A stretch of 5,933 nucleotides of DNA from Mucilaginibacter sp. UBA4741 (GTDB lineage: Bacteria > Bacteroidota > Bacteroidia > Sphingobacteriales > Sphingobacteriaceae): positions 1 through 5,933 of the forward strand of contig DHIR01000020.1 in the NCBI GenBank assembly GCA_002403905.1, written 5' to 3'. The notes beneath the pieces are model-generated. The model worked only from the letters and a program-made list of their open reading frames with translations, ran no database searches and was not told the DNA's origin. The translations under genes and the position numbers were made by a program. Position 1 is the stretch's first letter. Each line of letters starts with the position of its first letter. This document shows, one piece after another, positions 1-5,909 of this stretch.

Positions 1-2628
1 CTTTGGATGATTGAGGGTATGGCCGAATATCTTTCGTTGGGTAAACGAGACTCATACACCGCTATGTGGATGCGCGATGCTTATTTGAACCATGATATCC
101 CTACGGTAAAAGACCTTACCGAAAGCAATAAATACTTCCCTTACCGCTATGGCGAAGCTTTCTGGAGCTTTATAGGGTCAACTTATGGTGATACTATTAT
201 TACGCCTTTCTTTAAAAACACCGCACGTTATGGGCTTGCTTATGGTGTGAGGCGTACGTTTGGGTATGATGATAAAACACTATCGCAGCTCTGGAAAACA
301 TCCATAGAAAATACCTACAAGCCTTTTTTAAAAGATACAGTACAAAAACCTGTAGGTCAGTTAATTGTGAGTGATAAAAACTCGGGTAAAATGAATGTGG
401 CCCCAGCCATAAGCCCTGATGGTAAATACCTTGCATTTTTATCAGAAAAGAATTTATTTACAATTGACCTCTTCCTCGCCGATGCAAAAACCGGGGTCGT
501 CATAAAGAAACTGACTAGTAAGGTATCTAACACGCATATAGACGAGTTTAATTTCATCGAATCTGCCGGTACGTGGTCGCCAGATGGGAAGAAATTTGCC
601 TTCAGCGTTTTCAGTAAAGGGCGAAACCGAATGCTGATTGTTGAGGTACCAAGCGGGAAGATTTTGCAGGATATCTCCATGGGCAGAGCCGAGCAATTTA
701 GTAACCTCTCCTGGTCGCCAAATGGAAATGAAATAGTTTTCCAGGGACTATCAGAGGGGCAAGTTGATCTTTATCTTTATAATTTCAATACCAAAAAAGT
801 TAGACAGCTAACCAATGATAAATATTCTGATAACCAACCTAGCTTTTCAAGGGATGGCAAGAAGATCGTTTTTTCTACCGATCGAGCTACTTACGATCGC
901 ACTACATCGCAAGATATTACCTTTAACCTGGCCGAATATGACCTGGCTAACGGCACAACCACGGATATACCCATTTTTAATGGCGCGAATAATTTAAACC
1001 CTCAATACTCATCAGACGGTACGCAGTTATACTTTTTATCAAATCGTGATGGTTTCCGCAATATGTATCGTTATACGTTAAACAGCGGAAAAATTGAGCA
1101 AATGACCGACCTGTTTACCGGTATTTGTGGTATAACAGAGTTTTCGCCTGCACTAAGCATATCAGCAAACGATGATATTGTTTACTCTTATTATCGTTCT
1201 CAAAAATATTCGCTTTACAATGCCAAAGCTTCTGATTTTACAGCCAAAACAGTTGGTGGCACCGAGATTAATTTCAATGCGGCAATGCTCCCTCCTGCCC
1301 GCGCGGTTGGTGTAGACTTGATAAACTCTAATCTTAAAAACTACCTTGCCTACCAGAAAATACCAACTGATTCCATTAAAACTATACCTTATAAACCTCA
1401 ATTTAAGCTGGATTATTTAGCCAGCAGCGGCATTGGTGCTTCGGTAAGTTCTTTTGGTACGGGCTTGTCAAGCGGCGTTCAGGGAGTGTTTAGTGATATT
1501 TTGGGCCGCAACCAAATTTATGCCGGTGCGGCCATAAATGGCGAGATATATGATTTTGGCGGACAGGTGGTTTATATTAACCAACAAGGCCGGTGGAATT
1601 TTGGTGGGGGAATATCGCATATACCTTATCAATTTGCAAATTATAATGTAGTTGCTACTACTCATACAGTGGGCACTAAAACTATACCTGTTACCGATGA
1701 ACGTTATGATATTATTCGCATTTTTCAGGATCAGGCATCGTTGTTCACCTCCTATCCTCTCTCAAAATCAACAAGAGTAGAGTTTGGCGGCGGTGCATCA
1801 CGATATTATTATAGAGTTGATAGATATAGTACATTGTATGATACATCGGGTAACGTAATAGATTATTCAAAAACACACATATCCAATTCAGATTATAATA
1901 ATGATCCTTTAAACGGTGGCACCAAACTAACTCCATTTACGGTTTACCAAGTTAATACTTCATTGGTTGGCGATAACTCGTTTTTTGGGGTGGCATCCCC
2001 TCTTAATGGTTTCCGTTACCGTATTGAAGGCGAATATGATTTTGGCACCTACAAATTCTTTGCACCAACAGTTGACCTAAGGAAATATGTGCGGGTAGAC
2101 CCGGTAACGTTTGCCGTACGATTGTACGGATATGGTCGTTTTGGCAATTCAAACGGTTTATACCCTCTTTATGTGGGCTATCCATTCCTGATAAGGGGCT
2201 ACGAAGCACAAACTTTTTATAATGGTAATGGCAAACCAAGTAATGGATTCACCATTGATCAATTAACCGGTACCCGTACAGCTGTAGCTAACTTCGAGGT
2301 TCGTTTACCTTTTACCGGGCCGGAGAAATTATCGACCATAAAATCTAAATTCTTCTTTTCAGAGCTTAACTTCTTTTTTGATGCAGGTTTAGCATGGAGC
2401 CAGGGTAACCAGGTAAAATTCCAAAACGCGCCCGATAGGATTGGTACAGACGCAAACGGTAACGGTATTTATAACACCAACCAGCGCGTGCCGGCATTAA
2501 GCACAGGCATTTCATTGCGCGTAAATGTATTTGGGTATTTTGTATTAGAGCCCTACTTAGCTGTACCGTTTAACCGTAATGATGTTAACAAGCCTGTATT
2601 TGGTTTAGGCTTTACACCGGGCTGGTAA
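1..2628 (+). CDS. Partial (5' missing) peptidase MA-like / TolB beta-propeller / outer-membrane barrel protein
   Basis: The reading frame is open from base 1, so the gene begins upstream; the ATG at 7 is internal. Residues here count from that ATG (873 visible). The first residues read LW-MIEGMAEYLS, the WxxEGxAEY segment that in gluzincin MA-family peptidases carries the third zinc ligand (Glu); the HExxH helix should lie just upstream. Residues about 120-420 form a TolB/PD40 propeller, with blade motifs SPDGK (136), WSPDGKK (190), WSPNG (236), SFSRDGKK (279) and SSDG (336). Residues about 460-873 are alternating, Gly/Tyr/Phe-rich strands like a BamA/surface-antigen barrel, with FFFDAGLAW near the end and a C-terminal Trp as in barrel-insertion signals. 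Inferred role: outer-membrane protein with a periplasmic or surface propeller and protease part. Its substrate is unknown. Similar fusions occur in Bacteroidota but are poorly characterised. No frameshift is seen. Confidence 0.85.
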   Translation, partial: LWMIEGMAEYLSLGKRDSYTAMWMRDAYLNHDIPTVKDLTESNKYFPYRYGEAFWSFIGSTYGDTIITPFFKNTARYGLAYGVRRTFGYDDKTLSQLWKTSIENTYKPFLKDTVQKPVGQLIVSDKNSGKMNVAPAISPDGKYLAFLSEKNLFTIDLFLADAKTGVVIKKLTSKVSNTHIDEFNFIESAGTWSPDGKKFAFSVFSKGRNRMLIVEVPSGKILQDISMGRAEQFSNLSWSPNGNEIVFQGLSEGQVDLYLYNFNTKKVRQLTNDKYSDNQPSFSRDGKKIVFSTDRATYDRTTSQDITFNLAEYDLANGTTTDIPIFNGANNLNPQYSSDGTQLYFLSNRDGFRNMYRYTLNSGKIEQMTDLFTGICGITEFSPALSISANDDIVYSYYRSQKYSLYNAKASDFTAKTVGGTEINFNAAMLPPARAVGVDLINSNLKNYLAYQKIPTDSIKTIPYKPQFKLDYLASSGIGASVSSFGTGLSSGVQGVFSDILGRNQIYAGAAINGEIYDFGGQVVYINQQGRWNFGGGISHIPYQFANYNVVATTHTVGTKTIPVTDERYDIIRIFQDQASLFTSYPLSKSTRVEFGGGASRYYYRVDRYSTLYDTSGNVIDYSKTHISNSDYNNDPLNGGTKLTPFTVYQVNTSLVGDNSFFGVASPLNGFRYRIEGEYDFGTYKFFAPTVDLRKYVRVDPVTFAVRLYGYGRFGNSNGLYPLYVGYPFLIRGYEAQTFYNGNGKPSNGFTIDQLTGTRTAVANFEVRLPFTGPEKLSTIKSKFFFSELNFFFDAGLAWSQGNQVKFQNAPDRIGTDANGNGIYNTNQRVPALSTGISLRVNVFGYFVLEPYLAVPFNRNDVNKPVFGLGFTPGW

Positions 2629-2655
2629 ACAAGATATCTTTCCCATAAAACATCT

Positions 2656-2699
2656 CAAGTGATCCACTTTAAAAAGTGGATCACTTGGATCACCTTTTT
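2656..2699 (+). terminator. Perfect 15-bp inverted repeat, possible terminator of the barrel gene
   Basis: CAAGTGATCCACTTT (2656-2670) and AAAGTGGATCACTTG (2673-2687) are exact reverse complements around two A residues, 28 bases after the stop codon at 2626-2628. The position suits a transcription terminator. However, the T-run (2695-2699) begins 7 bases after the stem rather than directly after it, so it is not a textbook intrinsic terminator. The stem is built from two opposed copies of the TGGATCAC repeat found nearby, so it may instead belong to a repeat element or a protein-binding site. Confidence 0.45.
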
Positions 2700-2858
2700 A
2701 AGTTAACCTATTGTAAGTAAGTGCTTTAACAAAATCAGTGGATCACTTTTGATCACTACCAAAACTTCAGGTAATGCTATATAAATAATTGTAAATAAGA
2801 TACTTATGTTTTTTTTGCGATTTGCAAAATTTTGAATGGATCACCCCTTGTGGATCAC
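2659..2858. repeat. Cluster of seven TGGATCAC repeats
   Basis: The 8-mer TGGATCAC occurs at 2677-2684, 2686-2693, 2739-2746, 2837-2844 and 2851-2858, and in reverse (GTGATCCA) at 2659-2666. A one-mismatch copy, TTGATCAC, is at 2749-2756. The forward copies fall in pairs whose starts are 9, 10 and 14 bases apart, and most run into a pyrimidine or T tract. I did not find the 8-mer elsewhere in the window. The outermost copies are inverted to each other, so the whole could be a small non-autonomous element or an iteron-like binding array. The function is unknown. Confidence 0.75.
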
Positions 2859-2945
2859 CTCTTTTTTACAAGCGGATAGCTTAACATTTAACTGCCTAAT
2901 TTGGCAAGCCTAAAACAGTTTAAGTATTACCTGCGTTTACTGAGT

Positions 2946-3563
2946 ATGAAAACAACTATCTTGATTGCCGGCCTTATTCTAAATAACTTTATGTTGTTTG
3001 CTCAGGATTTGGCTGCAGCAAAAAAAACCGACTCGCTAAATAACCCTCCTAATCTTGCTACCGCCACTTTAAAAAAAACAGACGGTGCCAGCATGTTGCC
3101 AGCCAATGATATTACTGCCAATATTGCCCGGTCGCCAGAGTTAAGTGCATTTTATAAAGCAATACAGGCTGCGGGATTAGATGAAACGTTTAAAAGCAGA
3201 GGGCCATTTACAGTATTTGCACCAAACAACCAGGCGTTCGGCGGGTCAGCGGCAGGGAAACTGGATACATTGCAAAGGGCAGATCATAAGTACGACCTGA
3301 TAGCATTAATTACATACCATTCGTTAGCCGGAATAGTTACAGCTAAAGACATTACACATGCGATAAACTCAAATAAAGGAATGGCAACATTTATTACACT
3401 TACAGGTAGCAAGCTAATGGCTAAATTTGATGCTAACAGAAATATTGTTTTGGTTGATGAAAACGGCGGGCAAAGCGTGATCAGTAAATTTGATTTGAAT
3501 CAAAGTAATGGCTTAATACATATTACAACAGCTGTATTAATACCTCGATTTAAAAATCTATAA
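2946..3563 (+). CDS. Secreted fasciclin (FAS1) domain protein
   Basis: This 205-residue protein has an N-terminal signal peptide (MKTTILIAGL, hydrophobic to about residue 18, probable cleavage after FAQ at 18-20). There is no lipobox Cys, so it is probably periplasmic or secreted. A low-complexity Lys/Ala/Asn linker precedes one FAS1 domain at about residues 53-200. Its hallmarks are visible: the H1 motif GPFTVFAPNNQAF (86-98), the central YH (124-125), and the H2-like GLIHITTAVLIP (189-200). FAS1 domains act in adhesion or protein interaction; no ligand can be read from this sequence. The frame is open back to a TTG at 2901, but the ATG at 2946 puts the signal peptide at the N-terminus and is preferred. 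No Shine-Dalgarno is seen, as is usual in this phylum. The msrB gene follows after 76 bases; co-transcription is possible but unproven. Confidence 0.88.
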   Translation: MKTTILIAGLILNNFMLFAQDLAAAKKTDSLNNPPNLATATLKKTDGASMLPANDITANIARSPELSAFYKAIQAAGLDETFKSRGPFTVFAPNNQAFGGSAAGKLDTLQRADHKYDLIALITYHSLAGIVTAKDITHAINSNKGMATFITLTGSKLMAKFDANRNIVLVDENGGQSVISKFDLNQSNGLIHITTAVLIPRFKNL

Positions 3564-3639
3564 GCTGGCATGCGTATGACAAACCACGTGAAATATTATT
3601 ACGTAGTTTTAGTTATAACCTTTAAATATCTATAAAAAA

Positions 3640-4116
3640 ATGAAAAAATCAGTTTTAGCTATACTAACCTTATTTGCCATTACAGCTTTTGGTTGCCAAA
3701 ACAGTAATGGCCAGGTAAACGAGAAAAGATTAAGCAAACCGGCAGCCGAATGGAAAAAGCAGCTAACAGCCAACGCTTATTATATAATGGTTGAAAGTGG
3801 TACCGAACCACCTTTCCATAACGCCTATTATAATAACCACGAGAAAGGTGTTTATGTAAGTGCCGCTACTGGCGATGTACTATTTACTTCGGAAGATAAA
3901 TTTGAAAGCGGAACCGGCTGGCCAAGTTTTGTTAAGCCGGTTGATCTGAAAAAAATTAAAATAGTAACCGACAACAGTTTTGGCGAAACCCGCGATGAAG
4001 TTATTGAACGCAGTACGGGCCTACACCTGGGCCATGTATTTGATGATGGCCCTGCTGACAGGGGCGGCAAAAGATATTGCATGAACTCGGGCGCGTTAAA
4101 ATTCATTAAAAAGTAA
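3640..4116 (+). CDS. msrB: Peptide-methionine (R)-S-oxide reductase, probable lipoprotein
   Basis: This 158-residue MsrB reduces Met-R-sulfoxide in proteins. The N-terminus is a signal peptide ending in TAFGC, with Cys19 as the probable lipidation site, so it likely acts in the periplasm anchored to a membrane. Catalytic-domain signatures are TEPPF (55-59), GTGWPSF (91-97), HLGHVFDDGP (129-138) and RYCMNSGALKF (145-155), with Cys147 as the catalytic residue. Both CxxC zinc pairs of classical MsrB are replaced (SAAT at 74-77, ERST at 123-126), so no structural zinc is expected. Position 92 is Thr where two-cysteine enzymes often have the resolving Cys. Cys19 and Cys147 are the only cysteines, so this looks like a one-Cys enzyme. 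The 3' end overlaps the convergent GIY-YIG gene by 11 bp. A 6-bp hairpin at 4152-4174, inside that gene, is the only terminator candidate and is weak. Confidence 0.93.
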   Translation: MKKSVLAILTLFAITAFGCQNSNGQVNEKRLSKPAAEWKKQLTANAYYIMVESGTEPPFHNAYYNNHEKGVYVSAATGDVLFTSEDKFESGTGWPSFVKPVDLKKIKIVTDNSFGETRDEVIERSTGLHLGHVFDDGPADRGGKRYCMNSGALKFIKK

Positions 4117-4462
4117 CCGAACTGTGGCGCGCGTTTATTGACGGACGCAACAGCGGCCTGGTGCGCAAGCCGCTTTCAAAATTCAATCCAATGGTCAGAT
4201 CTATCCAATCAGGGTTAACAGGTCTGATCATTTTTTCTTTTTGGGGCCTTGTAAAAGTGCTTACTGTTTTAAAACGCTCCATAGCTAACTCTTCCGAATT
4301 TATTTCTTCAAAATAAACCAAACGATTTAATTGTTGCGAGCTGTCGAAAAACAAAGTAGGCATATCGCCATAAAATTTTAATGTTTTTAATAGGTCAGAG
4401 CAAAGGCCAACATGTAAGTTATTCCTGTTTCTGTCTGTAATAATGTAGATAAAGCGTTTCAT
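4106..4462 (-). CDS. GIY-YIG nuclease-fold family protein
   Basis: This 118-residue protein resembles the short GIY-YIG (UPF0213/YhbQ-like) proteins. The GIY strand is FIYIITD (4-10), and the YIG element is degenerate, LHVGL (16-20). LVYFEE (48-53) leads to the helix AMERFK (60-65), whose Glu62 matches the family's metal-binding Glu, and then KEKMIRPVNPDWIDL (75-89), the usual Lys-rich and NPxW ending. The Arg normally found in the helix after YIG is not obvious (Lys26 is nearby), so nuclease activity is uncertain. A basic tail (about 97-118) extends past the domain and overlaps the msrB 3' end tail to tail. The gene is divergent from the LexA-like repressor, with both starts flanking the same 80-bp palindrome, so shared control is likely. 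A DNA repair or processing role is an inference from family and context. Confidence 0.8.
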   Translation of the reverse strand: MKRFIYIITDRNRNNLHVGLCSDLLKTLKFYGDMPTLFFDSSQQLNRLVYFEEINSEELAMERFKTVSTFTRPQKEKMIRPVNPDWIDLTIGLNFESGLRTRPLLRPSINARHSSVTF

Positions 4463-4468
4463 TTGATA

Positions 4469-4548
4469 ATAAAATTTGCTGGTTAAAAAATAATTACTAA
4501 TTTTATGAGCATAAAAATACTAATTATTTTAGCAAATGCAAATTTTAT
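4469..4548. promoter_or_regulatory. 80-bp palindromic divergent control region
   Basis: The gap between the divergent GIY-YIG and repressor genes is one imperfect palindrome centred between 4508 and 4509. Of its 40 symmetric base pairs, 31 are complementary. The outer arms are ATAAAATTTGC (4469-4479) and GCAAATTTTAT (4538-4548). The middle arms are AAAATAATTA (4487-4496) and TAATTATTTT (4521-4530). A 7-bp arm (4501-4507 with 4510-4516) sits near the centre. The right arm ends inside the preferred repressor ATG, and the left arm ends 6 bases from the GIY-YIG ATG. Weak -7-like strings lie in the inner arms (TATTTTAG at 4525-4532, and a mirror copy on the other strand). Inferred role: operator and twin promoter bound by the dimeric repressor. 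The pairing is direct observation; the binding is not. Confidence 0.65.
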
Positions 4549-5320
4549 GGCAAAAATTTCATCAAATATTAAATTCTTAAGGAAAAAGAAGGGCCTTACA
4601 CAGCAACAGTTTGCTAATGAGGTAGGTATAAAACGATCATTGGTTGGCGCTTACGAAGAAGAAAGAGCCGAACCCAAATACGATTTGCTAAAAAATATAG
4701 CATTATTCTTTGACATTACCGTTGATGATTTTATTAATGAAACCATTGATGATAAGTTTTTGGCTAAACCCAAACCTAATGCGGGCGGCTTACGCATACT
4801 AAGTATATCGGTTGATAAGGAGGATAACGAGAATATTGAAATGGTGCCACTAAAAGCCAGCGCCGGATATATGAATGGTTATGCGGACCCCGAATATGTG
4901 GCACAACTGCCCAAACTATACCTACCTATGTTTAAGCAGGGTACCTACCGTGGTTTCGAAATAAAGGGCGACTCGATGTTACCGCTGGTATCGGGTACTA
5001 CTATTATAGGCGAGTATGTAGAGAACTGGGGCGATATTAAACCTAGCGAGACTTATGTTATCATATCAAAAAATGATGGTGTAGTATATAAACGTATCGG
5101 CAATAAATTCAAAGACAATAAAAAACTGAAGCTGGTATCAGACAACCCGGTATATGATCCTTACGAAATTAACGGCGAAGATATTTTAGAGGTATGGAAA
5201 GCCAAGGCATATATATCAACTCATTTACCAATGCCTACTCCCGAGCCGACCATGGAAAGCCTGACTAATATGATGGCACAGATGCAACGATCTATATCTA
5301 AACTGGAAGGCAACAATTAA
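4547..5320 (+). CDS. LexA/CI-like self-cleaving XRE-S24 transcriptional repressor
   Basis: This 257-residue protein has an XRE helix-turn-helix at residues 4-62 (NIKFLRKKKGLTQQQFA, then GIKRSLVGAYEEERAEPKYD). A linker leads to a LexA-type S24 peptidase domain at about 98-225. The cleavage site Ala106-Gly107 (KASAGYMNGY), catalytic Ser143 (KGDSMLP) and catalytic Lys182 (VVYKRI) are all present, so autocleavage and derepression look possible. A Met/Gln-rich, probably helical tail (235-257) follows the domain. The ATG at 4505 is in frame but would add a hydrophobic 14-residue leader and lies at the centre of the palindrome, so 4547 is preferred. Genes of this type control SOS, prophage or stress functions. 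No phage genes are seen in the window, so the regulon is unknown. Autoregulation through the overlapping palindrome, together with control of the divergent GIY-YIG gene, is inferred. Confidence 0.88.
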   Translation: MAKISSNIKFLRKKKGLTQQQFANEVGIKRSLVGAYEEERAEPKYDLLKNIALFFDITVDDFINETIDDKFLAKPKPNAGGLRILSISVDKEDNENIEMVPLKASAGYMNGYADPEYVAQLPKLYLPMFKQGTYRGFEIKGDSMLPLVSGTTIIGEYVENWGDIKPSETYVIISKNDGVVYKRIGNKFKDNKKLKLVSDNPVYDPYEINGEDILEVWKAKAYISTHLPMPTPEPTMESLTNMMAQMQRSISKLEGNN

Positions 5321-5374
5321 GTTACACAATATACATTAAACCTTATTCATCTATCTTTATCAAAACACCAAACA
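5311..5374 (+). repeat. Tandem duplication, copy 1 (5' part)
   Basis: The segment starts in the last codons of the repressor gene. CAACAATTAAGTTACAC (5311-5327) matches 5831-5847 with one mismatch. TATCTTTA (5352-5359) and AAAACACCAAACA (5362-5374) recur exactly about 520 bases downstream. The likeness runs on into the gene start, giving MKKLLLVC in both copies. This suggests that promoter, leader and gene were duplicated as one unit of about 520 bp. Confidence 0.75.
5352..5359 (+). promoter_or_regulatory. -7 promoter element (TATCTTTA) of the LTxxQ gene
   Basis: TATCTTTA fits the Bacteroidota -7 consensus TAnnTTTG except for the last base. It lies 32 bases before the ATG, and the same string sits at the same place before the second gene copy. 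No TTG is seen at the expected -33 position in this copy (AATATAC replaces it), so the promoter may be weaker than its duplicate. Confidence 0.6.
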
Positions 5375-5391
5375 TTAAACAGAGAAAGAAA

Positions 5392-5760
5392 ATGAAAAAA
5401 TTATTATTAGTGTGTGCTTTCGTAATAGGCGTAAGTGCAGTTAGCTTCGCCCAAAATGGCGGCGGTGGCGGTAGAAACAGAATGAACCCTGAAAAAATGA
5501 CGGCCAGGCTTAAAGATTCATTATCGTTAACCGCTGATCAGGTTACAAAAGTGACTGCGATTTTTACCTCTCAGGCAAAATCTCAGGACAGTTTAAGAAC
5601 TGCAAATACAGGTGGCGACCGAGCTGCTATGAGGCCTGCACAAACTGCTTTAAGAAAAGCTACAAGCGACAAGATATTAGCTATATTAACGCCAGAGCAA
5701 GCTACACTTTACAAAAAACAATTGGCTAATCAAGCCGCCAGGCAGCGCCAAAGAAATTAA
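5392..5760 (+). CDS. Small secreted LTxxQ-motif (Spy/CpxP-like) protein
   Basis: This 122-residue protein has a clear signal peptide (MKKLLLVCAFVIGVSAVSFA, cleavage near 20-21). Cys8 lies within it and is not a lipobox. A Gly-rich stretch (23-27) precedes a mostly helical, charged mature part. Two LTxxQ motifs, LTADQ (46-50) and LTPEQ (99-103), are the mark of the Spy/CpxP family. The C-terminus is Gln/Arg-rich (QAARQRQRN). Family members in enterobacteria are periplasmic chaperones or stress sensors; whether this one is a chaperone is not shown. The gene has its own -7 element, a 33-base A-rich leader without Shine-Dalgarno, and a strong terminator 10 bases after the stop, so it is probably monocistronic. 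A paralogue begins 150 bases downstream. Confidence 0.82.
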   Translation: MKKLLLVCAFVIGVSAVSFAQNGGGGGRNRMNPEKMTARLKDSLSLTADQVTKVTAIFTSQAKSQDSLRTANTGGDRAAMRPAQTALRKATSDKILAILTPEQATLYKKQLANQAARQRQRN

Positions 5761-5769
5761 CATTTGAAC

Positions 5770-5800
5770 AAAAAAAAGCGACATCGGATCGCTTTTTTTT
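5770..5800 (+). terminator. Intrinsic terminator after the LTxxQ gene
   Basis: AAAAAAAAGCGA (5770-5781) and TCGCTTTTTTTT (5789-5800) form a perfect 12-bp stem with a 7-base loop, ending in eight T residues. The stem starts 10 bases after the stop codon. The A-run on the left arm would let it work on either strand. It separates the two LTxxQ gene copies, so each is probably transcribed alone. Confidence 0.88.
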
Positions 5801-5830
5801 ATATACGTCATTATAAACAAATTAACTTAG

Positions 5831-5893
5831 CAACATTTAAGTTACACCTTGCATATTCAGGCTTAACCGTATATCTTTATAAAACACCAAACA
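5831..5893 (+). repeat. Tandem duplication, copy 2 (5' part)
   Basis: This is the second copy of the unit starting at 5311. CAACATTTAAGTTACAC (5831-5847), TATCTTTA (5872-5879) and AAAACACCAAACA (5881-5893) match the first copy at an offset of 519-520 bases. The stretch between (5848-5871) has diverged, and a TTG at -33 exists only here. The copy runs into the next gene start and off the window. Confidence 0.75.
5849..5879 (+). promoter_or_regulatory. Promoter of the second LTxxQ-type gene
   Basis: TTG (5849-5851) and TATCTTTA (5872-5879) are separated by 20 bases, matching the Bacteroidota TTG / TAnnTTTG promoter layout. The -7 element ends 30 bases before the ATG at 5910. Compared with the first copy, the -33 TTG is an added feature, so the two paralogues may differ in expression level. 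Confidence 0.65.
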
Positions 5894-5909
5894 ATAAACT
5901 AAAACAAAC

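Larger units (their letters stand above)
2629..2945. other. Non-coding intergenic stretch with repeats
   Basis: These 317 bases separate the barrel protein from the FAS1 gene. I see no credible ORF. The content is AT-rich sequence, a perfect inverted repeat right after the upstream stop, and a scattered TGGATCAC repeat family, both listed separately. A small hairpin (TTTTGC at 2813-2818, GCAAAA at 2824-2829) lies between repeat copies. A promoter for the FAS1 gene must lie here or upstream, but I find no convincing -33/-7 pair; TACTTATG at 2801-2808 is only a weak -7 candidate. Confidence 0.7.

Noticed and set aside
357..696. Antisense ORFs inside the barrel protein gene
   Set aside because: They overlap the strongly supported propeller coding frame, and their translations show no recognisable domain.
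2659..2858. CRISPR array from the TGGATCAC repeats
   Set aside because: Repeats are only 8 bp, spacing is irregular (9 to 88 bases), one copy is reversed, and no cas genes are near.
2901..2945. Upstream TTG start for the FAS1 protein
   Set aside because: It would put 15 polar and basic residues before the signal peptide. The ATG at 2946 gives a normal signal sequence.
3604..3611. TAGTTTTA as a -7 element for msrB
   Set aside because: It matches the consensus except for the last base, but no TTG lies at the expected distance upstream, and such strings are common in AT-rich DNA.
3852..4106. 84-residue antisense ORF inside msrB
   Set aside because: It lies opposite conserved MsrB motifs and has no family likeness; it is a coding shadow.
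4152..4174. Hairpin AGCGGC / GCCGCT as msrB terminator
   Set aside because: Only 6 bp with an 11-base loop and a three-T tail, inside the coding region of the convergent gene. Too weak to call.
4505..4546. Earlier ATG start for the LexA-like repressor
   Set aside because: It adds a hydrophobic 14-residue leader not expected before an XRE domain, and it lies at the centre of the palindromic control region.
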